Source: a virus
Length of the DNA stretch: 51,719 nt
Strand: one strand, 5' to 3'
IMG/VR virus record: IMGVR_UViG_3300029258_001571
Span: 1-51,719 of that record
Every line of letters starts with the position of its first letter. Positions within the stretch are counted from its first letter, which is position 1. Shown piece after piece: positions 36,338-45,961 of this stretch. The position numbers and the translations under genes are program-made. The notes beneath the pieces were generated by a model. That model was not told the DNA's origin. It saw nothing but the letters and a program-made list of their open reading frames with translations, and searched no databases.

Positions 36338-39300
36338 GAAAACTAACGATACTTCTATTCGCTGTGGTTCTGTGTCTTGGTTTATACGCCGAGGATCACG
36401 AAGCTGCAAGCCTGAGTTATAGCGATATAAATACTGCACTCGCTCTTTGCTCTGATGGAGATAGGCTTATTTTACCCGCGGGAGACACCACCTCGGATTG
36501 GTCGTCTATCCTTGGGGTGCCAAATGGCGTGAGCATTATAGGGCAGGGGTCAGAGTCTACGATTGTCCGCAACTCCACTGACACCTATTACATGATTTAC
36601 ATAAACTACGGTGACGATGAGGGTAGCGCAGTAGAGATCAGCGGATTCTCGATGTACGGCCCAGATTACAACGCTTCTGGTTCCGGTGCAATCAAGATTT
36701 ACCACTGTGAGAAATTGCCGGATATTGTTATCCACGATCTGCATATCGAGAGCTTTAATGGGATTGGGATAAACCTTGATTCAGATGCAGTCAGCGGCCT
36801 TATCTATAACTGCTCGTTTAAAAATATCTACCCGGCCAACCTATCGAGCACGGGTTATGGAATATGTGTTCACGGCGATAATACCTATGATGACCCCATA
36901 CCGGCGCTCGGCTCTGCTACTGCTGTGTTTGTCGAGGACTCTACTTTCGAGGCGTGCAAGCATGGCGTTGTCGGTATCCAGGGGGCACACATTGTAGTCA
37001 GGTACAACACTTTCCGCGATCCCATAAGCAATCGAGGCATAGCAGACATACACGGTTATCAGGATACGGACCCGGTTTCTCAGGACGATGGCGACCCTGA
37101 TAATATCCCCGGTAGCACATGGGAATGGTACCATAATACATTTTACGGCGATGAGGGCACAGAGGACGATGAGGGGCTTTTGCTTCGTGGCGGCACAGGC
37201 GTGGTCTGGAGTAATGTATTTTGGGATTTTGAGGGCGACGAGTTTCCCGGCACATCTACCGATCATCATGCGATCAGGGTAAACATAGATGATTTCCCCG
37301 CCGATTATCATGTGGGTGAGGTGACTCCGGCTTATTTCTGGAGTAATGCGCTGGAGGGGTCAACCCTAACGGATATAAGCGTGACGGCAGCGGCGACAAC
37401 TTATGTGGTCAAGGATACAGATTTTTACATAGGCGAAAAGAGCGGGTATTCTCCATACACATATCCGCATCCGTCTAATGGTGATAACCCCCCGCAGGCC
37501 GACTTCCCAAGTATTTATATAGACGCTGATTACGAGGGCGGCTCATCTGATTCCAATACCTATGATTCAGACCATCAGGATGCGGCTGGAGATAATGACC
37601 TTCGGCAAAAGATTGCGGCATCGACCCTGGACCAGGATGCTTCCCAGGTAAGGATAAAGATACAGGATCACTCATCTGACGATATAACCGTAACCGCTGC
37701 GTATATTGGTGAGCAGGCTTCCGCTGGCGATGATTATGACATGGAATCCGGCACTATTGTGGAGCTTACATTTGACAGTGGGGACACCGGATGCACCGTG
37801 GCCCAGGGTACGGCAAAATATTCAGACTGGGTGAATTATACTTTCGATAAAGATACGGATTACATCATAAGTTACGGTGTTTCAGATAGGGTTAGAATCG
37901 GAGACACGGCAACCGGGACCTGCTGGTACAAAGGCTCTGCTTCGGGTGATGCCGGAACCGCTAATGTTACCGGGTATTCATCCTCAACGAGTGCTTATGT
38001 GGACATTATAGAGGTACGGTATCCTGATGGGGATGGTTCTCAGGCGGCACCCTATAATGAACTCTCAGACATCAACTGGACAACTGGCGGGGATAATTCA
38101 ATATATGACTACCTTGACGGCACACCATCTGAAAGCCCGACAATCTATCTCCAGAAAGGTGATACTTGGCGGGAACAGATGACGGTTGGGTGCAGTGGCA
38201 CGGCCACGTATCCGATAGTTATTACATCGTATGGCAGCGGGAATGATCCGATTATCAATGGGGCCAGGGTTATTGAAACGTGGACACAAAATACAGAAAT
38301 TATTAATGTAGAAATGTCCTCTGATGATGACAACCATTATATCAAGGAGGGGAGCGAAGATATGATGGGCGGCACGAAACTTTATTTGGGGCCGCTTGGG
38401 GGAGATGGGCCGGTCAGTCAGTGTATGAGATTTCAGTTAAATATTTACAATGCGGCTACAATAACAACATCATATTTAACAGTTACTTCAGCCAATGATG
38501 ATAATGATGGGGCAGAGTGTACAGTTTATGCTGAAGATGTGGATAACGCATCTCAAATTACGACTTTCGCTCACTGGACGACAGCATTAGGAAGAAAAAC
38601 AACTGCTTCTGCCGCATGGGATTTGCCCGCATTGACAGAAGATTCGTCATATAATTCTCCGTCATTGAACTCTGTTATACAAGAAATAGTCAACAGAGAA
38701 AGTTGGGCATCTGGCAATTACACCAATTTGCTTTTAGATGAAGATGGAAGTTCTACGGTTCTTGTAGAGTGGTATTCACATTCGGGCACAACGGAGCCGG
38801 TACTTCATGTGGAATATAATTCTGAATATACATGGAAGGCCACCTGTGATTCAGAGCCGAACTTGGTATGGTTTGACGGAACGCTTGGAACAAATGTGGC
38901 AGATGTTGGGTCTGTAGACTCAACAGGAGATTGGTATTGGGACTCTAATGTTTTATATGTGTATTATACAGAAGACCCCGATGGTGCTGTTGTTATTGAG
39001 GCATCGTATAAAGATGTTATAAAACCAAATGAGAAGTCATATCTTACCTTTGATGGACTTCATATCAAATATGCCAATGGTTACGGGATAAAAGGAACGA
39101 CGGGAACGCTAACGCACCTAATTGTTTGCAACTGCACATTTACTGAGCCGTATTACAGGGCGATAGAGTGGGTTGGGGATAATGCAACAATTTACGATAA
39201 TACGATAGTTGGGCCGGATTTAGCCGAGTCGGTTGGTATTAAAATAAAGGGAGACGATTCAACGATTTATGGGAATACGATATCGAAATTTGAAGGAAAT

Positions 39301-40071
39301 ATTATACTTCAAACAACCGGTTCTGCTAATACAAGTGGTCATTCTGTTTATCAAAATACCATCTCAGATGCAACTGCTGCGTCTGATGGTTCTGAGGATG
39401 GTCAAGGAATCGAAGTAACCGGTGATGACTCTTATTATGTTTCTGTGGCCATTTATAAAAATTCTGTTTTTGATTGTGATGGCGGCGGTATAGCTATATA
39501 TAAAACAGACAATTGCAGTATTTATCAAAATTTAGTTTATGGCTGCGGGACAACAAAACAATCAAACGGTGGCGACCCCGAGGGCGGCATTAATGTTTGG
39601 GTTGACTGTGACGGAAATGATATTTATGGCAATGTGGTTTTCAGTTGCTATGACGGAATAGATATAACAGATGGGTCTAGCAATACGAATGTTAAAAATA
39701 ATATTATTTCCACGATAACTAAGTATGGAATAAAAGTGACAGAAGATGGTGGCGCAGTAACCGGAACATCAAATGATTATAATTGTGTCTATAATGTCAC
39801 CGATACTGCGTTTTATGGAATCTCCAAGGGTTCAAATTCAATAGAATTAGACCCCCTCATGACCAACCCTGGTGGTGACGATTTCACCCTCCAGTTCGGC
39901 TCACCTTGCATCAATAAGGGTGCACACGTTGGGCTGTTCACAGACTATGCCGGGAATGTAGTGCCGATAGGGCATTTGCCTGATATCGGGGCATACGAGC
40001 ATAAGAATGGCGGGGCAATATTTGATCCGCTGCCCAGGTTTGTTGTAGAGGTTAAGCCAGAGAAGAAATAA
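36334..40071 (+). CDS. Giant exported-type beta-helix protein (1245 aa)
   Basis: ATG 36334 overlaps the previous TGA. MRKLTILLFAVVLCLGLYAE is a likely signal peptide. Two blocks of parallel beta-helix repeats (residues ~30-300 and ~900-1200, with G-N-x-I-patterned strands such as IYDNTIVGPDLAES and IYGNTISKFEGN) flank a beta-sandwich-rich middle. It ends DIGAYEHKNG, a motif often closing choice-of-anchor beta-helix proteins. The DNA from about 38.28 to 39.86 kb is visibly more AT-rich than its flanks. Tailspike, glycan-binding or exported function is inferred. Confidence 0.72.
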   Translation: MRKLTILLFAVVLCLGLYAEDHEAASLSYSDINTALALCSDGDRLILPAGDTTSDWSSILGVPNGVSIIGQGSESTIVRNSTDTYYMIYINYGDDEGSAVEISGFSMYGPDYNASGSGAIKIYHCEKLPDIVIHDLHIESFNGIGINLDSDAVSGLIYNCSFKNIYPANLSSTGYGICVHGDNTYDDPIPALGSATAVFVEDSTFEACKHGVVGIQGAHIVVRYNTFRDPISNRGIADIHGYQDTDPVSQDDGDPDNIPGSTWEWYHNTFYGDEGTEDDEGLLLRGGTGVVWSNVFWDFEGDEFPGTSTDHHAIRVNIDDFPADYHVGEVTPAYFWSNALEGSTLTDISVTAAATTYVVKDTDFYIGEKSGYSPYTYPHPSNGDNPPQADFPSIYIDADYEGGSSDSNTYDSDHQDAAGDNDLRQKIAASTLDQDASQVRIKIQDHSSDDITVTAAYIGEQASAGDDYDMESGTIVELTFDSGDTGCTVAQGTAKYSDWVNYTFDKDTDYIISYGVSDRVRIGDTATGTCWYKGSASGDAGTANVTGYSSSTSAYVDIIEVRYPDGDGSQAAPYNELSDINWTTGGDNSIYDYLDGTPSESPTIYLQKGDTWREQMTVGCSGTATYPIVITSYGSGNDPIINGARVIETWTQNTEIINVEMSSDDDNHYIKEGSEDMMGGTKLYLGPLGGDGPVSQCMRFQLNIYNAATITTSYLTVTSANDDNDGAECTVYAEDVDNASQITTFAHWTTALGRKTTASAAWDLPALTEDSSYNSPSLNSVIQEIVNRESWASGNYTNLLLDEDGSSTVLVEWYSHSGTTEPVLHVEYNSEYTWKATCDSEPNLVWFDGTLGTNVADVGSVDSTGDWYWDSNVLYVYYTEDPDGAVVIEASYKDVIKPNEKSYLTFDGLHIKYANGYGIKGTTGTLTHLIVCNCTFTEPYYRAIEWVGDNATIYDNTIVGPDLAESVGIKIKGDDSTIYGNTISKFEGNIILQTTGSANTSGHSVYQNTISDATAASDGSEDGQGIEVTGDDSYYVSVAIYKNSVFDCDGGGIAIYKTDNCSIYQNLVYGCGTTKQSNGGDPEGGINVWVDCDGNDIYGNVVFSCYDGIDITDGSSNTNVKNNIISTITKYGIKVTEDGGAVTGTSNDYNCVYNVTDTAFYGISKGSNSIELDPLMTNPGGDDFTLQFGSPCINKGAHVGLFTDYAGNVVPIGHLPDIGAYEHKNGGAIFDPLPRFVVEVKPEKK

Positions 40072-40598
40072 TGCCCACTATCCATCCACGCTATCCAAAC
40101 TGGTCACCGCCCAAGGGGGAGAAGTGGCGATCATGCCGATTCTGTGGATCTTCCCCACGCAAGCTGGTCAAGCTGAAGATAGAGAGTGGCGATACAGAGC
40201 CAAGTGATGGTGACCTTGTAACCGGCGGCTCATCTTCTGCTACTGGCTATTACCTTGATGGATGTGAGCAAAACATCTCTGGAACATGGGCTGGTGGAGA
40301 CTGGGCCGGGTGGATCACGCTCTACAGCGTATCCGGTGATGTTGCCTATGAGTTTACATGGGGAGAGGCTGAGGAAACTATTAGCTGGGATACCGGTAGT
40401 GCTAAGCTATCTCAGATTGGACATGTTATTCTGGCAGATGGGACAACCTTACATCCCGAGAGCGACATGGTAAAGCGTGATGGGCATTGGTACTGCATAT
40501 GGCATTATAATTGGTATTTTCGTGGCAAAGACAGGGACGACGAAAACAAACTAACCAACATTTCCGAGTCACCAGACCGGGAAAAGGAGTGGAAGTAA
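40071..40598 (+). CDS. Hypothetical protein (175 aa)
   Basis: Its ATG overlaps the beta-helix stop. RSCRFCGSSPR gives one CxxC; later segments (LYSVSGDVAYEFTWGEAEET, MVKRDGHWYCIWHYNWYF) are beta-rich and aromatic. No family recognised. It overlaps the GroES-like start by one base (TAATG). Confidence 0.62.
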   Translation: MPTIHPRYPNWSPPKGEKWRSCRFCGSSPRKLVKLKIESGDTEPSDGDLVTGGSSSATGYYLDGCEQNISGTWAGGDWAGWITLYSVSGDVAYEFTWGEAEETISWDTGSAKLSQIGHVILADGTTLHPESDMVKRDGHWYCIWHYNWYFRGKDRDDENKLTNISESPDREKEWK

Positions 40599-40933
40599 TG
40601 AGTAGTCTTGAAACCTTTGTAGAGAAATTTGATCCAGATACGGATACGGCTCTTGTTCAGCTTGATGATTTTCAGGAAAAGTCCGCCGGTGGAATCTACA
40701 TGCCAGAGAAGCATCAGGAACAGAATAGAATCGGAACAGTCTTGAAATGTGGGAGACTGTCTCCATACCTGAGGGAGTCGGGAAGAAGGCAGTATGAGCC
40801 TGGGGATCGTGTTATAGTTTCATTCTATACTGGCGTTGTACTGCATATCGTTAAGTACAACATTGGTATAGGCAAGCAGGATAGAACGCGCCTGATCAAT
40901 GTTTCGGAGATTCTTGGCAAGATAGAGGAGTAA
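40598..40933 (+). CDS. GroES-like co-chaperonin
   Basis: 111 aa from ATG 40598. TALVQLDDFQEKSAGGIYMP matches the GroES N-terminal strand and the start of the mobile loop, followed by NRIGTVLKCG, YEPGDRVIVSFYTG and a C-terminal LINVSEILGKIE like the GroES end. Phage GroES homologues such as T4 gp31 replace host GroES so that GroEL can fold the capsid protein; that role here is inferred. AAAGGAG precedes the ATG. Confidence 0.78.
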   Translation: MSSLETFVEKFDPDTDTALVQLDDFQEKSAGGIYMPEKHQEQNRIGTVLKCGRLSPYLRESGRRQYEPGDRVIVSFYTGVVLHIVKYNIGIGKQDRTRLINVSEILGKIEE

Positions 40934-41635
40934 ATGGCATTCTCATTTGATGAGCTTTGTGATATTGTAAAGTGGCGATCAGGGAAGAGATCTGACCTTG
41001 AGTCAGCCACGGATTCAAGCCTCAACCTGTTTGACAAGTGGGTGAACCAGGCTGTGCTGGAGCTAGCAAGCAAGCATCGCATATTTGAGGTTAAGCTAAA
41101 CTTTGAGTTTCCAAGTCTGCTTACATATACATCAGCCACAGACATTGATGATGGAGAGTATGAGCAGGCCATCGCATCTGACTGCCTGCATGTCAAGTAT
41201 GTGTGGGATGCTACCAGTGACTATCTTCTGGAGTGGAAGAGCTTTAACAATCTGCTTCAGATCGCTGGTAGGGCTGACTCTGATTCTGAGGGGCCACCAA
41301 AATTCTGGTCAAGGTATGGGAACAGCGTGTGGGTAAGTCCTACGGTAGATGATTCCTATTCTCTCGTACAATTTTACCGCCAGCGGCCAGCGACCCTGAC
41401 ATCAGCCAGCACATCTTCTGGGCTTGGTGCTGAGTTTGATGACCTGATCATAGAGCTTGCCACCTATAAAGCATTCCACTATCTGAGAGATGAGGATGGT
41501 AGGAAAGCATGCGTAGAGGAGTTTAGACGGCTTGTCATAGATATGGCTGGTCTGTACACAGAGGAAGAGAAGGCAAGGTCGGGAAGATCCAGGGCCAAGG
41601 TAAGCGCACGCCACATGAGGGCATATAAGCGATGA
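40934..41635 (+). CDS. Head-tail adaptor-like protein (233 aa)
   Basis: Helix-rich N-terminal half (FSFDELCDIVKWRSGKRSDL, DKWVNQAVLELASKHRIF) and a C-terminal Arg-rich tail resemble phage adaptor proteins that extend the portal ring. The length and position between capsid and tail genes are consistent. Not identified beyond that. Confidence 0.6.
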   Translation: MAFSFDELCDIVKWRSGKRSDLESATDSSLNLFDKWVNQAVLELASKHRIFEVKLNFEFPSLLTYTSATDIDDGEYEQAIASDCLHVKYVWDATSDYLLEWKSFNNLLQIAGRADSDSEGPPKFWSRYGNSVWVSPTVDDSYSLVQFYRQRPATLTSASTSSGLGAEFDDLIIELATYKAFHYLRDEDGRKACVEEFRRLVIDMAGLYTEEEKARSGRSRAKVSARHMRAYKR

Positions 41636-41895
41636 GCAATAAGCCAAAACTAAAAGTGCGTTTTACAACACGAGAATACTTTAACCCTACCCTCGCATCG
41701 CTCTATGAAACTTTGCCTCCAGAATGCGTGGAAACAGCAATTAAAGTGGTAGATTTCATCAAAAAAACATACCCTTCGACCAAAGACGTTCTCAACGGAG
41801 ACTTGATTTATGAATCGAGTTGGAATGCGGACCCGAAAACTGGAGAGAAGACGAATGTAGAGGAGTTCTTTTATGGGAATCACAACAGCGGGTGA
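41632..41895 (+). CDS. Hypothetical protein (87 aa)
   Basis: Starts by an ATGA overlap and ends inside the next gene (23-bp overlap). Contains PKLKVRFTTREYFNPTLASL and a helix ETAIKVVDFIKKTYPS. No family recognised. Confidence 0.6.
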   Translation: MSNKPKLKVRFTTREYFNPTLASLYETLPPECVETAIKVVDFIKKTYPSTKDVLNGDLIYESSWNADPKTGEKTNVEEFFYGNHNSG

Positions 41896-42247
41896 AAGTG
41901 CAGTTGCCAAAATGATCGTTGGGTCTGCATCGGTGGCAGCATTTGACTATCTGGCCCTTGGGGATTCGAACACAGCGTTCGCCGATACACAGACAGCACT
42001 GCAGTCAGAGATTACCGGGAATGGATTGGCACGAGCGCAGGATGCCTCAACAGCAGAATCAAGCGGGACAGGGACGGTCAATTACAGCTGGACAGCCTCA
42101 GGTACAGAGACTATCCGCGAGATCGGGGTGTTCAATGCGTCTTCTGGTGGGACAATGCTGTGTCGGCAGGTGTTGACTACACCGAGGTCGATGACCAGCG
42201 GGGCAACATACGAAGCATCAGTGGACATTACAGTAACCGGGGCATAA
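41873..42247 (+). CDS. Tail/fibre-like beta protein (124 aa)
   Basis: Ala/Thr/Ser-rich beta sequence (SAVAKMIVGSASVAAFDYLALG, TIREIGVFNASSGGTMLCRQ, MTSGATYEASVDITVTG) that resembles short phage tail or collar proteins. Position supports a connector or tail role. Confidence 0.6.
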   Translation: MGITTAGESAVAKMIVGSASVAAFDYLALGDSNTAFADTQTALQSEITGNGLARAQDASTAESSGTGTVNYSWTASGTETIREIGVFNASSGGTMLCRQVLTTPRSMTSGATYEASVDITVTGA

Positions 42248-42248
42248 T

Positions 42249-43538
42249 ATGCCTTATGAGAAGTACATAGTCCGCCCTACAAGCAAGGGGCTTAGCCTTG
42301 CATCCTCAGGGCTTACGCAGCCATTCGATGCTGCTACATGGGATGCCAAGAATTTCAAGCTCATGCAGGGGCAGATCAGGAAGCGGAACGGGTATTACCT
42401 GGATAGGACTCTGCCGAACGAGCAGGTGATGGCTATTGCATATGCCTTGCTCAGCAGTACCGGCTATACTGTTATTTTCATGGAAACTGATGCGCTGGTC
42501 AGAAAGACTGGTGCCAGTGAGACGTGGCAATACATTAACGAACAGCATACCGAGGAGTCTGTCAGTGACATCTCTTCTGGTGTAGTGACTGGTAATAGCA
42601 CTGACTGGGTAGATGCCACAGATGATACAGCACCCGTTGCTGGCGACATGTTCATTATGGACAATGAGCTTACCGCGGCACAGGAGCCAAACTCAGCGTG
42701 GATTGAGATAGACTCTGTTGACAACGATACCCAGATCACGCTGGTTGATACATATGAGGATGAGACACAGACCGGAAACTATACTATAAGGAGAAAGTAC
42801 TCGGTCCCATCAAATGAAAACTGGTCATGGGCTATCGTAAAGGACAACCTGTACTTCACAAACGGCGATATAAATGTTCAGAAATGGACAGGCACAGGAG
42901 CCGCTTCAACACTTGATTCTACGGATGCCACCAAGGCGAGATACTGCATTGAATATGCAGACAGGCTTGTGTTGGCTGATCTTTTTGTTTCAGGATCTAG
43001 GCAGATGTATACTATCAAATGGTGCATATCGGGCGACCCAACCGATTGGACCGGCATAGGGAGCGGGAGTGCTGACCTGGGAGATACCAGCGACTTCATC
43101 ACTGGATTAGGTAAAGTGGGAGCCAACCTTGTTGTATACAAGCAAGACTCTGTGATCATCGGTAACCGGACTGGTGCCCCATCTGCACCCATTGCATTCA
43201 CGCGGCAGAAGAAGGGTATCGGCACTCCTGCCCCGTACAGCATAGTACACGCACATGGGACAAACTTCTTTATCGGCAGAAGTGATTTCTTCCTGATGAA
43301 TGGTGATACTCCACAGCCTATCGGTCGTGCAATCAGAGACAAGTTCTTTGATATGACTACACCTACCGAGTTGAAGAGATGTTATGGATACCACAATGCC
43401 CTGGAGAACGAGGTTCGCTGGCTGACTACTGATGAGGATGGGAAGCGGTGGATGTTTGTGTATGACTACATCTATGACGAGTGGATGGTATATGATCACG
43501 CTAAGCCGATGGCCTGCGGCGGGAAGGGAGCAAACTAG
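42249..43538 (+). CDS. Tail/stopper protein, possibly beta-propeller (429 aa)
   Basis: Repeated beta modules (YYLDRTLPNEQVMAIAYALL, NENWSWAIVKDNLYFTNGDI, CIEYADRLVLADLFVSGSRQ, KSDFFLMNG-like region, WMFVYDYIYDEWMVYDH) suggest a propeller-like fold. It resembles podovirus tail-hub or DNA-stabilisation proteins in size and position after the adaptor. Family not identified with certainty. Confidence 0.6.
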   Translation: MPYEKYIVRPTSKGLSLASSGLTQPFDAATWDAKNFKLMQGQIRKRNGYYLDRTLPNEQVMAIAYALLSSTGYTVIFMETDALVRKTGASETWQYINEQHTEESVSDISSGVVTGNSTDWVDATDDTAPVAGDMFIMDNELTAAQEPNSAWIEIDSVDNDTQITLVDTYEDETQTGNYTIRRKYSVPSNENWSWAIVKDNLYFTNGDINVQKWTGTGAASTLDSTDATKARYCIEYADRLVLADLFVSGSRQMYTIKWCISGDPTDWTGIGSGSADLGDTSDFITGLGKVGANLVVYKQDSVIIGNRTGAPSAPIAFTRQKKGIGTPAPYSIVHAHGTNFFIGRSDFFLMNGDTPQPIGRAIRDKFFDMTTPTELKRCYGYHNALENEVRWLTTDEDGKRWMFVYDYIYDEWMVYDHAKPMACGGKGAN

Positions 43539-44416
43539 TGTCTACAACTGGTGCCCCGACTACTGTAAGCGTAGCCTATAACGGTGGCCTGTCAAAGATC
43601 AACACTATTACATGGGACTGGCCGACATCTGGATGGGGATATGGATGGGAAAGCTGGAACACAGCATGCATGTACGATGTGGATTATTACACCTCATCAT
43701 GGCATGATCTGGAAACAGGCTACTATCCTACAAGCTCTGCCCAGATAGGCATTAACTATGATACTCAGTATAATTACAGGGTTCGCCTAAGGTTTTACCA
43801 AGGCCCAAGGGGTCCATGGTATGACTGGTCGGCATACAAAGAGAGCGGTGCTTATACTGTATGGGGCGATGAGCTTGCTGAGAGCATTAGTATTGCTGAG
43901 TCCGTTACGGACTCTGCCAGCTTGTCTGATAGCTTCTCAGAAAGCATATACATATCCGATGGTGCCGGTGATGCAACCATCATCATCCCTCTTGAGGATG
44001 ATTTCACGTATTACTACGGAAGCTATGACGGCAAGCTGTATGAAGAGAATTATGGCTTCGTTGGTGATTACACGTCGGCCATAGATGCTTACTATCTGAC
44101 GCCTCAGAATGACTTTTCTGAAGTAAGGCCTGAGTTTTACGGAAGGTATAAGACGGTATACATGGTGAGGTTGTGGTACGTGGATGTATACAACGGATCA
44201 AATGCCTCTATCGGTGTAAGCACAGATGGTGGATCAACATGGGAATCTACCGGAGCTTCGATTGGGAACGGCGATGGCACGGTTAAGTATCATGATTTCT
44301 ACCTGATTTCTACCGGTGCCACATTCATGTTCAAGGTGCAGAATGACACAAACACAGACAGGTTTGCTTGGATATCTATTGAGGTATTCTTTAAGCCAGC
44401 AGGGCCGGTGTTCTAA
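43538..44416 (+). CDS. Putative tail protein (292 aa)
   Basis: One-base overlap with the preceding stop. Tyr/Trp/Ser-rich with an Ig-like first half (VSVAYNGGLSKINTITWDWP, YNYRVRLRFYQGPRGPWYDW), a Ser/Glu repeat (SISIAESVTDSASLSDSFSE) and a beta-rich C terminus. Likely virion surface or tail component. Confidence 0.6.
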   Translation: MSTTGAPTTVSVAYNGGLSKINTITWDWPTSGWGYGWESWNTACMYDVDYYTSSWHDLETGYYPTSSAQIGINYDTQYNYRVRLRFYQGPRGPWYDWSAYKESGAYTVWGDELAESISIAESVTDSASLSDSFSESIYISDGAGDATIIIPLEDDFTYYYGSYDGKLYEENYGFVGDYTSAIDAYYLTPQNDFSEVRPEFYGRYKTVYMVRLWYVDVYNGSNASIGVSTDGGSTWESTGASIGNGDGTVKYHDFYLISTGATFMFKVQNDTNTDRFAWISIEVFFKPAGPVF

Positions 44417-45045
44417 TGAGTGAGCTTCTGAAGCGTATACCTGAGTTTCCAAACCCGGATAGCTATGGTATACAAGATGAGGGCGCACTTAGGTTTTGCA
44501 GGGACCTGTATGCCGCTCTCCAGGACGATGCTGGCATGAGGCTTGAGGACTCATACAACCAGGCAAGGCCACGCTTCATGTTCTCGTCATTTATGAAAGC
44601 TGATACAACAATAAATGATGATACATGGACTGAGGTCACTGGATATCAGGACAATGGCTCTGACTCTTCAGTGGTAAACATAGGCGAGGCATTCGACCCT
44701 ACCACAGGCAGGTTCACTGTGCCAGAGTCTGGATACTATGCTTTCTGGGCATCAGTTCTTTATAAAGACACGAATATGGTAGCGGACAAAAGGGTTCTGT
44801 GTACCATTATAGATGGGCATAACCCACCAACGGGAATCTTTGCCAGGGATGATCGACACACGTCCTTTGCTGAGTTCATTATGACAACTTGTGGGGGTAT
44901 TGGGCACCTATTGCAAGGGGATATCATCAGCCTGTATGGGCTTCAGAAAACCGGGGCGCAACTTACGATGAGAGGGACTGCGTTTTCAACAACAAATTTT
45001 GCCGGGTATTACCTTGGTGGGTCGGTGGCCCCTTATAACGGGTAG
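44416..45045 (+). CDS. C1q/TNF-like tail fibre head protein (209 aa)
   Basis: The C-terminal ~140 residues carry a C1q-type jelly-roll signature: FDPTTGRFTVPESGYYAFWA followed by strands ending FAGYYLGG. Trimeric C1q-like domains are common receptor-binding heads of phage fibres. One-base overlap with the previous gene. Confidence 0.65.
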   Translation: MSELLKRIPEFPNPDSYGIQDEGALRFCRDLYAALQDDAGMRLEDSYNQARPRFMFSSFMKADTTINDDTWTEVTGYQDNGSDSSVVNIGEAFDPTTGRFTVPESGYYAFWASVLYKDTNMVADKRVLCTIIDGHNPPTGIFARDDRHTSFAEFIMTTCGGIGHLLQGDIISLYGLQKTGAQLTMRGTAFSTTNFAGYYLGGSVAPYNG

Positions 45046-45047
45046 GA

Positions 45048-45464
45048 ATGATAAGTAAATACCTCACCGAAGCTGAGTATTACTGCCGATGTGGGGATCC
45101 CCACTGCATGAGGCATCCATTCGACCACACGTGGGGAGCGTATACTAGGCTTTTTTCGGCGTATGACGCTACTAGAGAGGCTTGGGGGCGTCCACTATAC
45201 GTAAGCTCAGGGTTTAGGTGTCCTTGCCACTCTACGGGCGGCAGGTTGTCAGTCCATAGGTTCGGCCTTGCTCTTGACTGTGATGTAAGCAGTGACAGCG
45301 AGGTAGACGATCTGTATGAGATTATAACTAGCATTGACCCTGCCTTGAGGATTGGAAGATATTACGGAGCACAGACGTTCATACACATAGACGTTGGCTT
45401 TCTCATCCTGCCACGGGTTAAGTGGCAGTGGCGAGAAGGAGCCAGATGGGTTATTCGAAAATGA
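45048..45464 (+). CDS. M15-type endolysin (D-Ala-D-Ala peptidase fold)
   Basis: 138 aa. VSSGFRCPCHSTGGRLSVHR, then RFGLALDCDVSS, gives the S-x-H-x6-D metal site of M15/VanY peptidases, with FIHIDVG supplying the third His. It would cut peptidoglycan stem peptides for lysis or DNA entry. An N-terminal CRCGDPHC segment may add a zinc site. It is the only recognised lysin, placed among tail genes. Confidence 0.82.
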   Translation: MISKYLTEAEYYCRCGDPHCMRHPFDHTWGAYTRLFSAYDATREAWGRPLYVSSGFRCPCHSTGGRLSVHRFGLALDCDVSSDSEVDDLYEIITSIDPALRIGRYYGAQTFIHIDVGFLILPRVKWQWREGARWVIRK

Positions 45465-45961
45465 ACACGATCAAGAAATACACGACGATTAAGAAATTTA
45501 TCCCGACTGAAGAGAAGATCAACAAGCTTGCTAACAAGCTGTTATATGAGCCACTGTACCTGGATGATGCTTACAGAAGCCCAGACAAGGTCAAGGAGAT
45601 GCTTACATTCTACATGTATGGCAATCCAGGCCTGCTGTTTGAGTTCAAGGACTTCTCCGGCATTCTCTGGTTCGTGAATATAATTCCAGAGTATCGGGCT
45701 GATGTGATCTTCAAGCTCTGGAACAAGAAGCTGTATGGTCCTACATTTGCACGTGAATTGAAAAGTATGTTTTCGATGTTCATGAAAATGTATAGGATCA
45801 AAAGACTTTCCCTGCAAACACCAAGTGATCGAGGAGCCGCCTTGGCTAAAAGGATGGGCTTCCAGATAGAGGGTAGGCAGAAATATGGATTCAGGTGGAA
45901 CGGAAAGCTGATGACAAATATCATGTTGAGAAAAGTTGTAGACAAGAAGAGGAGAAAGTAA
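45461..45961 (+). CDS. GNAT acetyltransferase-like protein (166 aa)
   Basis: ATG 45461 overlaps the endolysin stop. The C-terminal half has SLQTPSDRGAALAKRMGFQI then GRQKYGFRWNG, resembling the acetyl-CoA-binding and C-terminal strands of GNAT proteins; the middle is helical and Lys-rich. Similar proteins are encoded near podovirus tail genes; substrate unknown. Confidence 0.55.
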   Translation: MNTIKKYTTIKKFIPTEEKINKLANKLLYEPLYLDDAYRSPDKVKEMLTFYMYGNPGLLFEFKDFSGILWFVNIIPEYRADVIFKLWNKKLYGPTFARELKSMFSMFMKMYRIKRLSLQTPSDRGAALAKRMGFQIEGRQKYGFRWNGKLMTNIMLRKVVDKKRRK

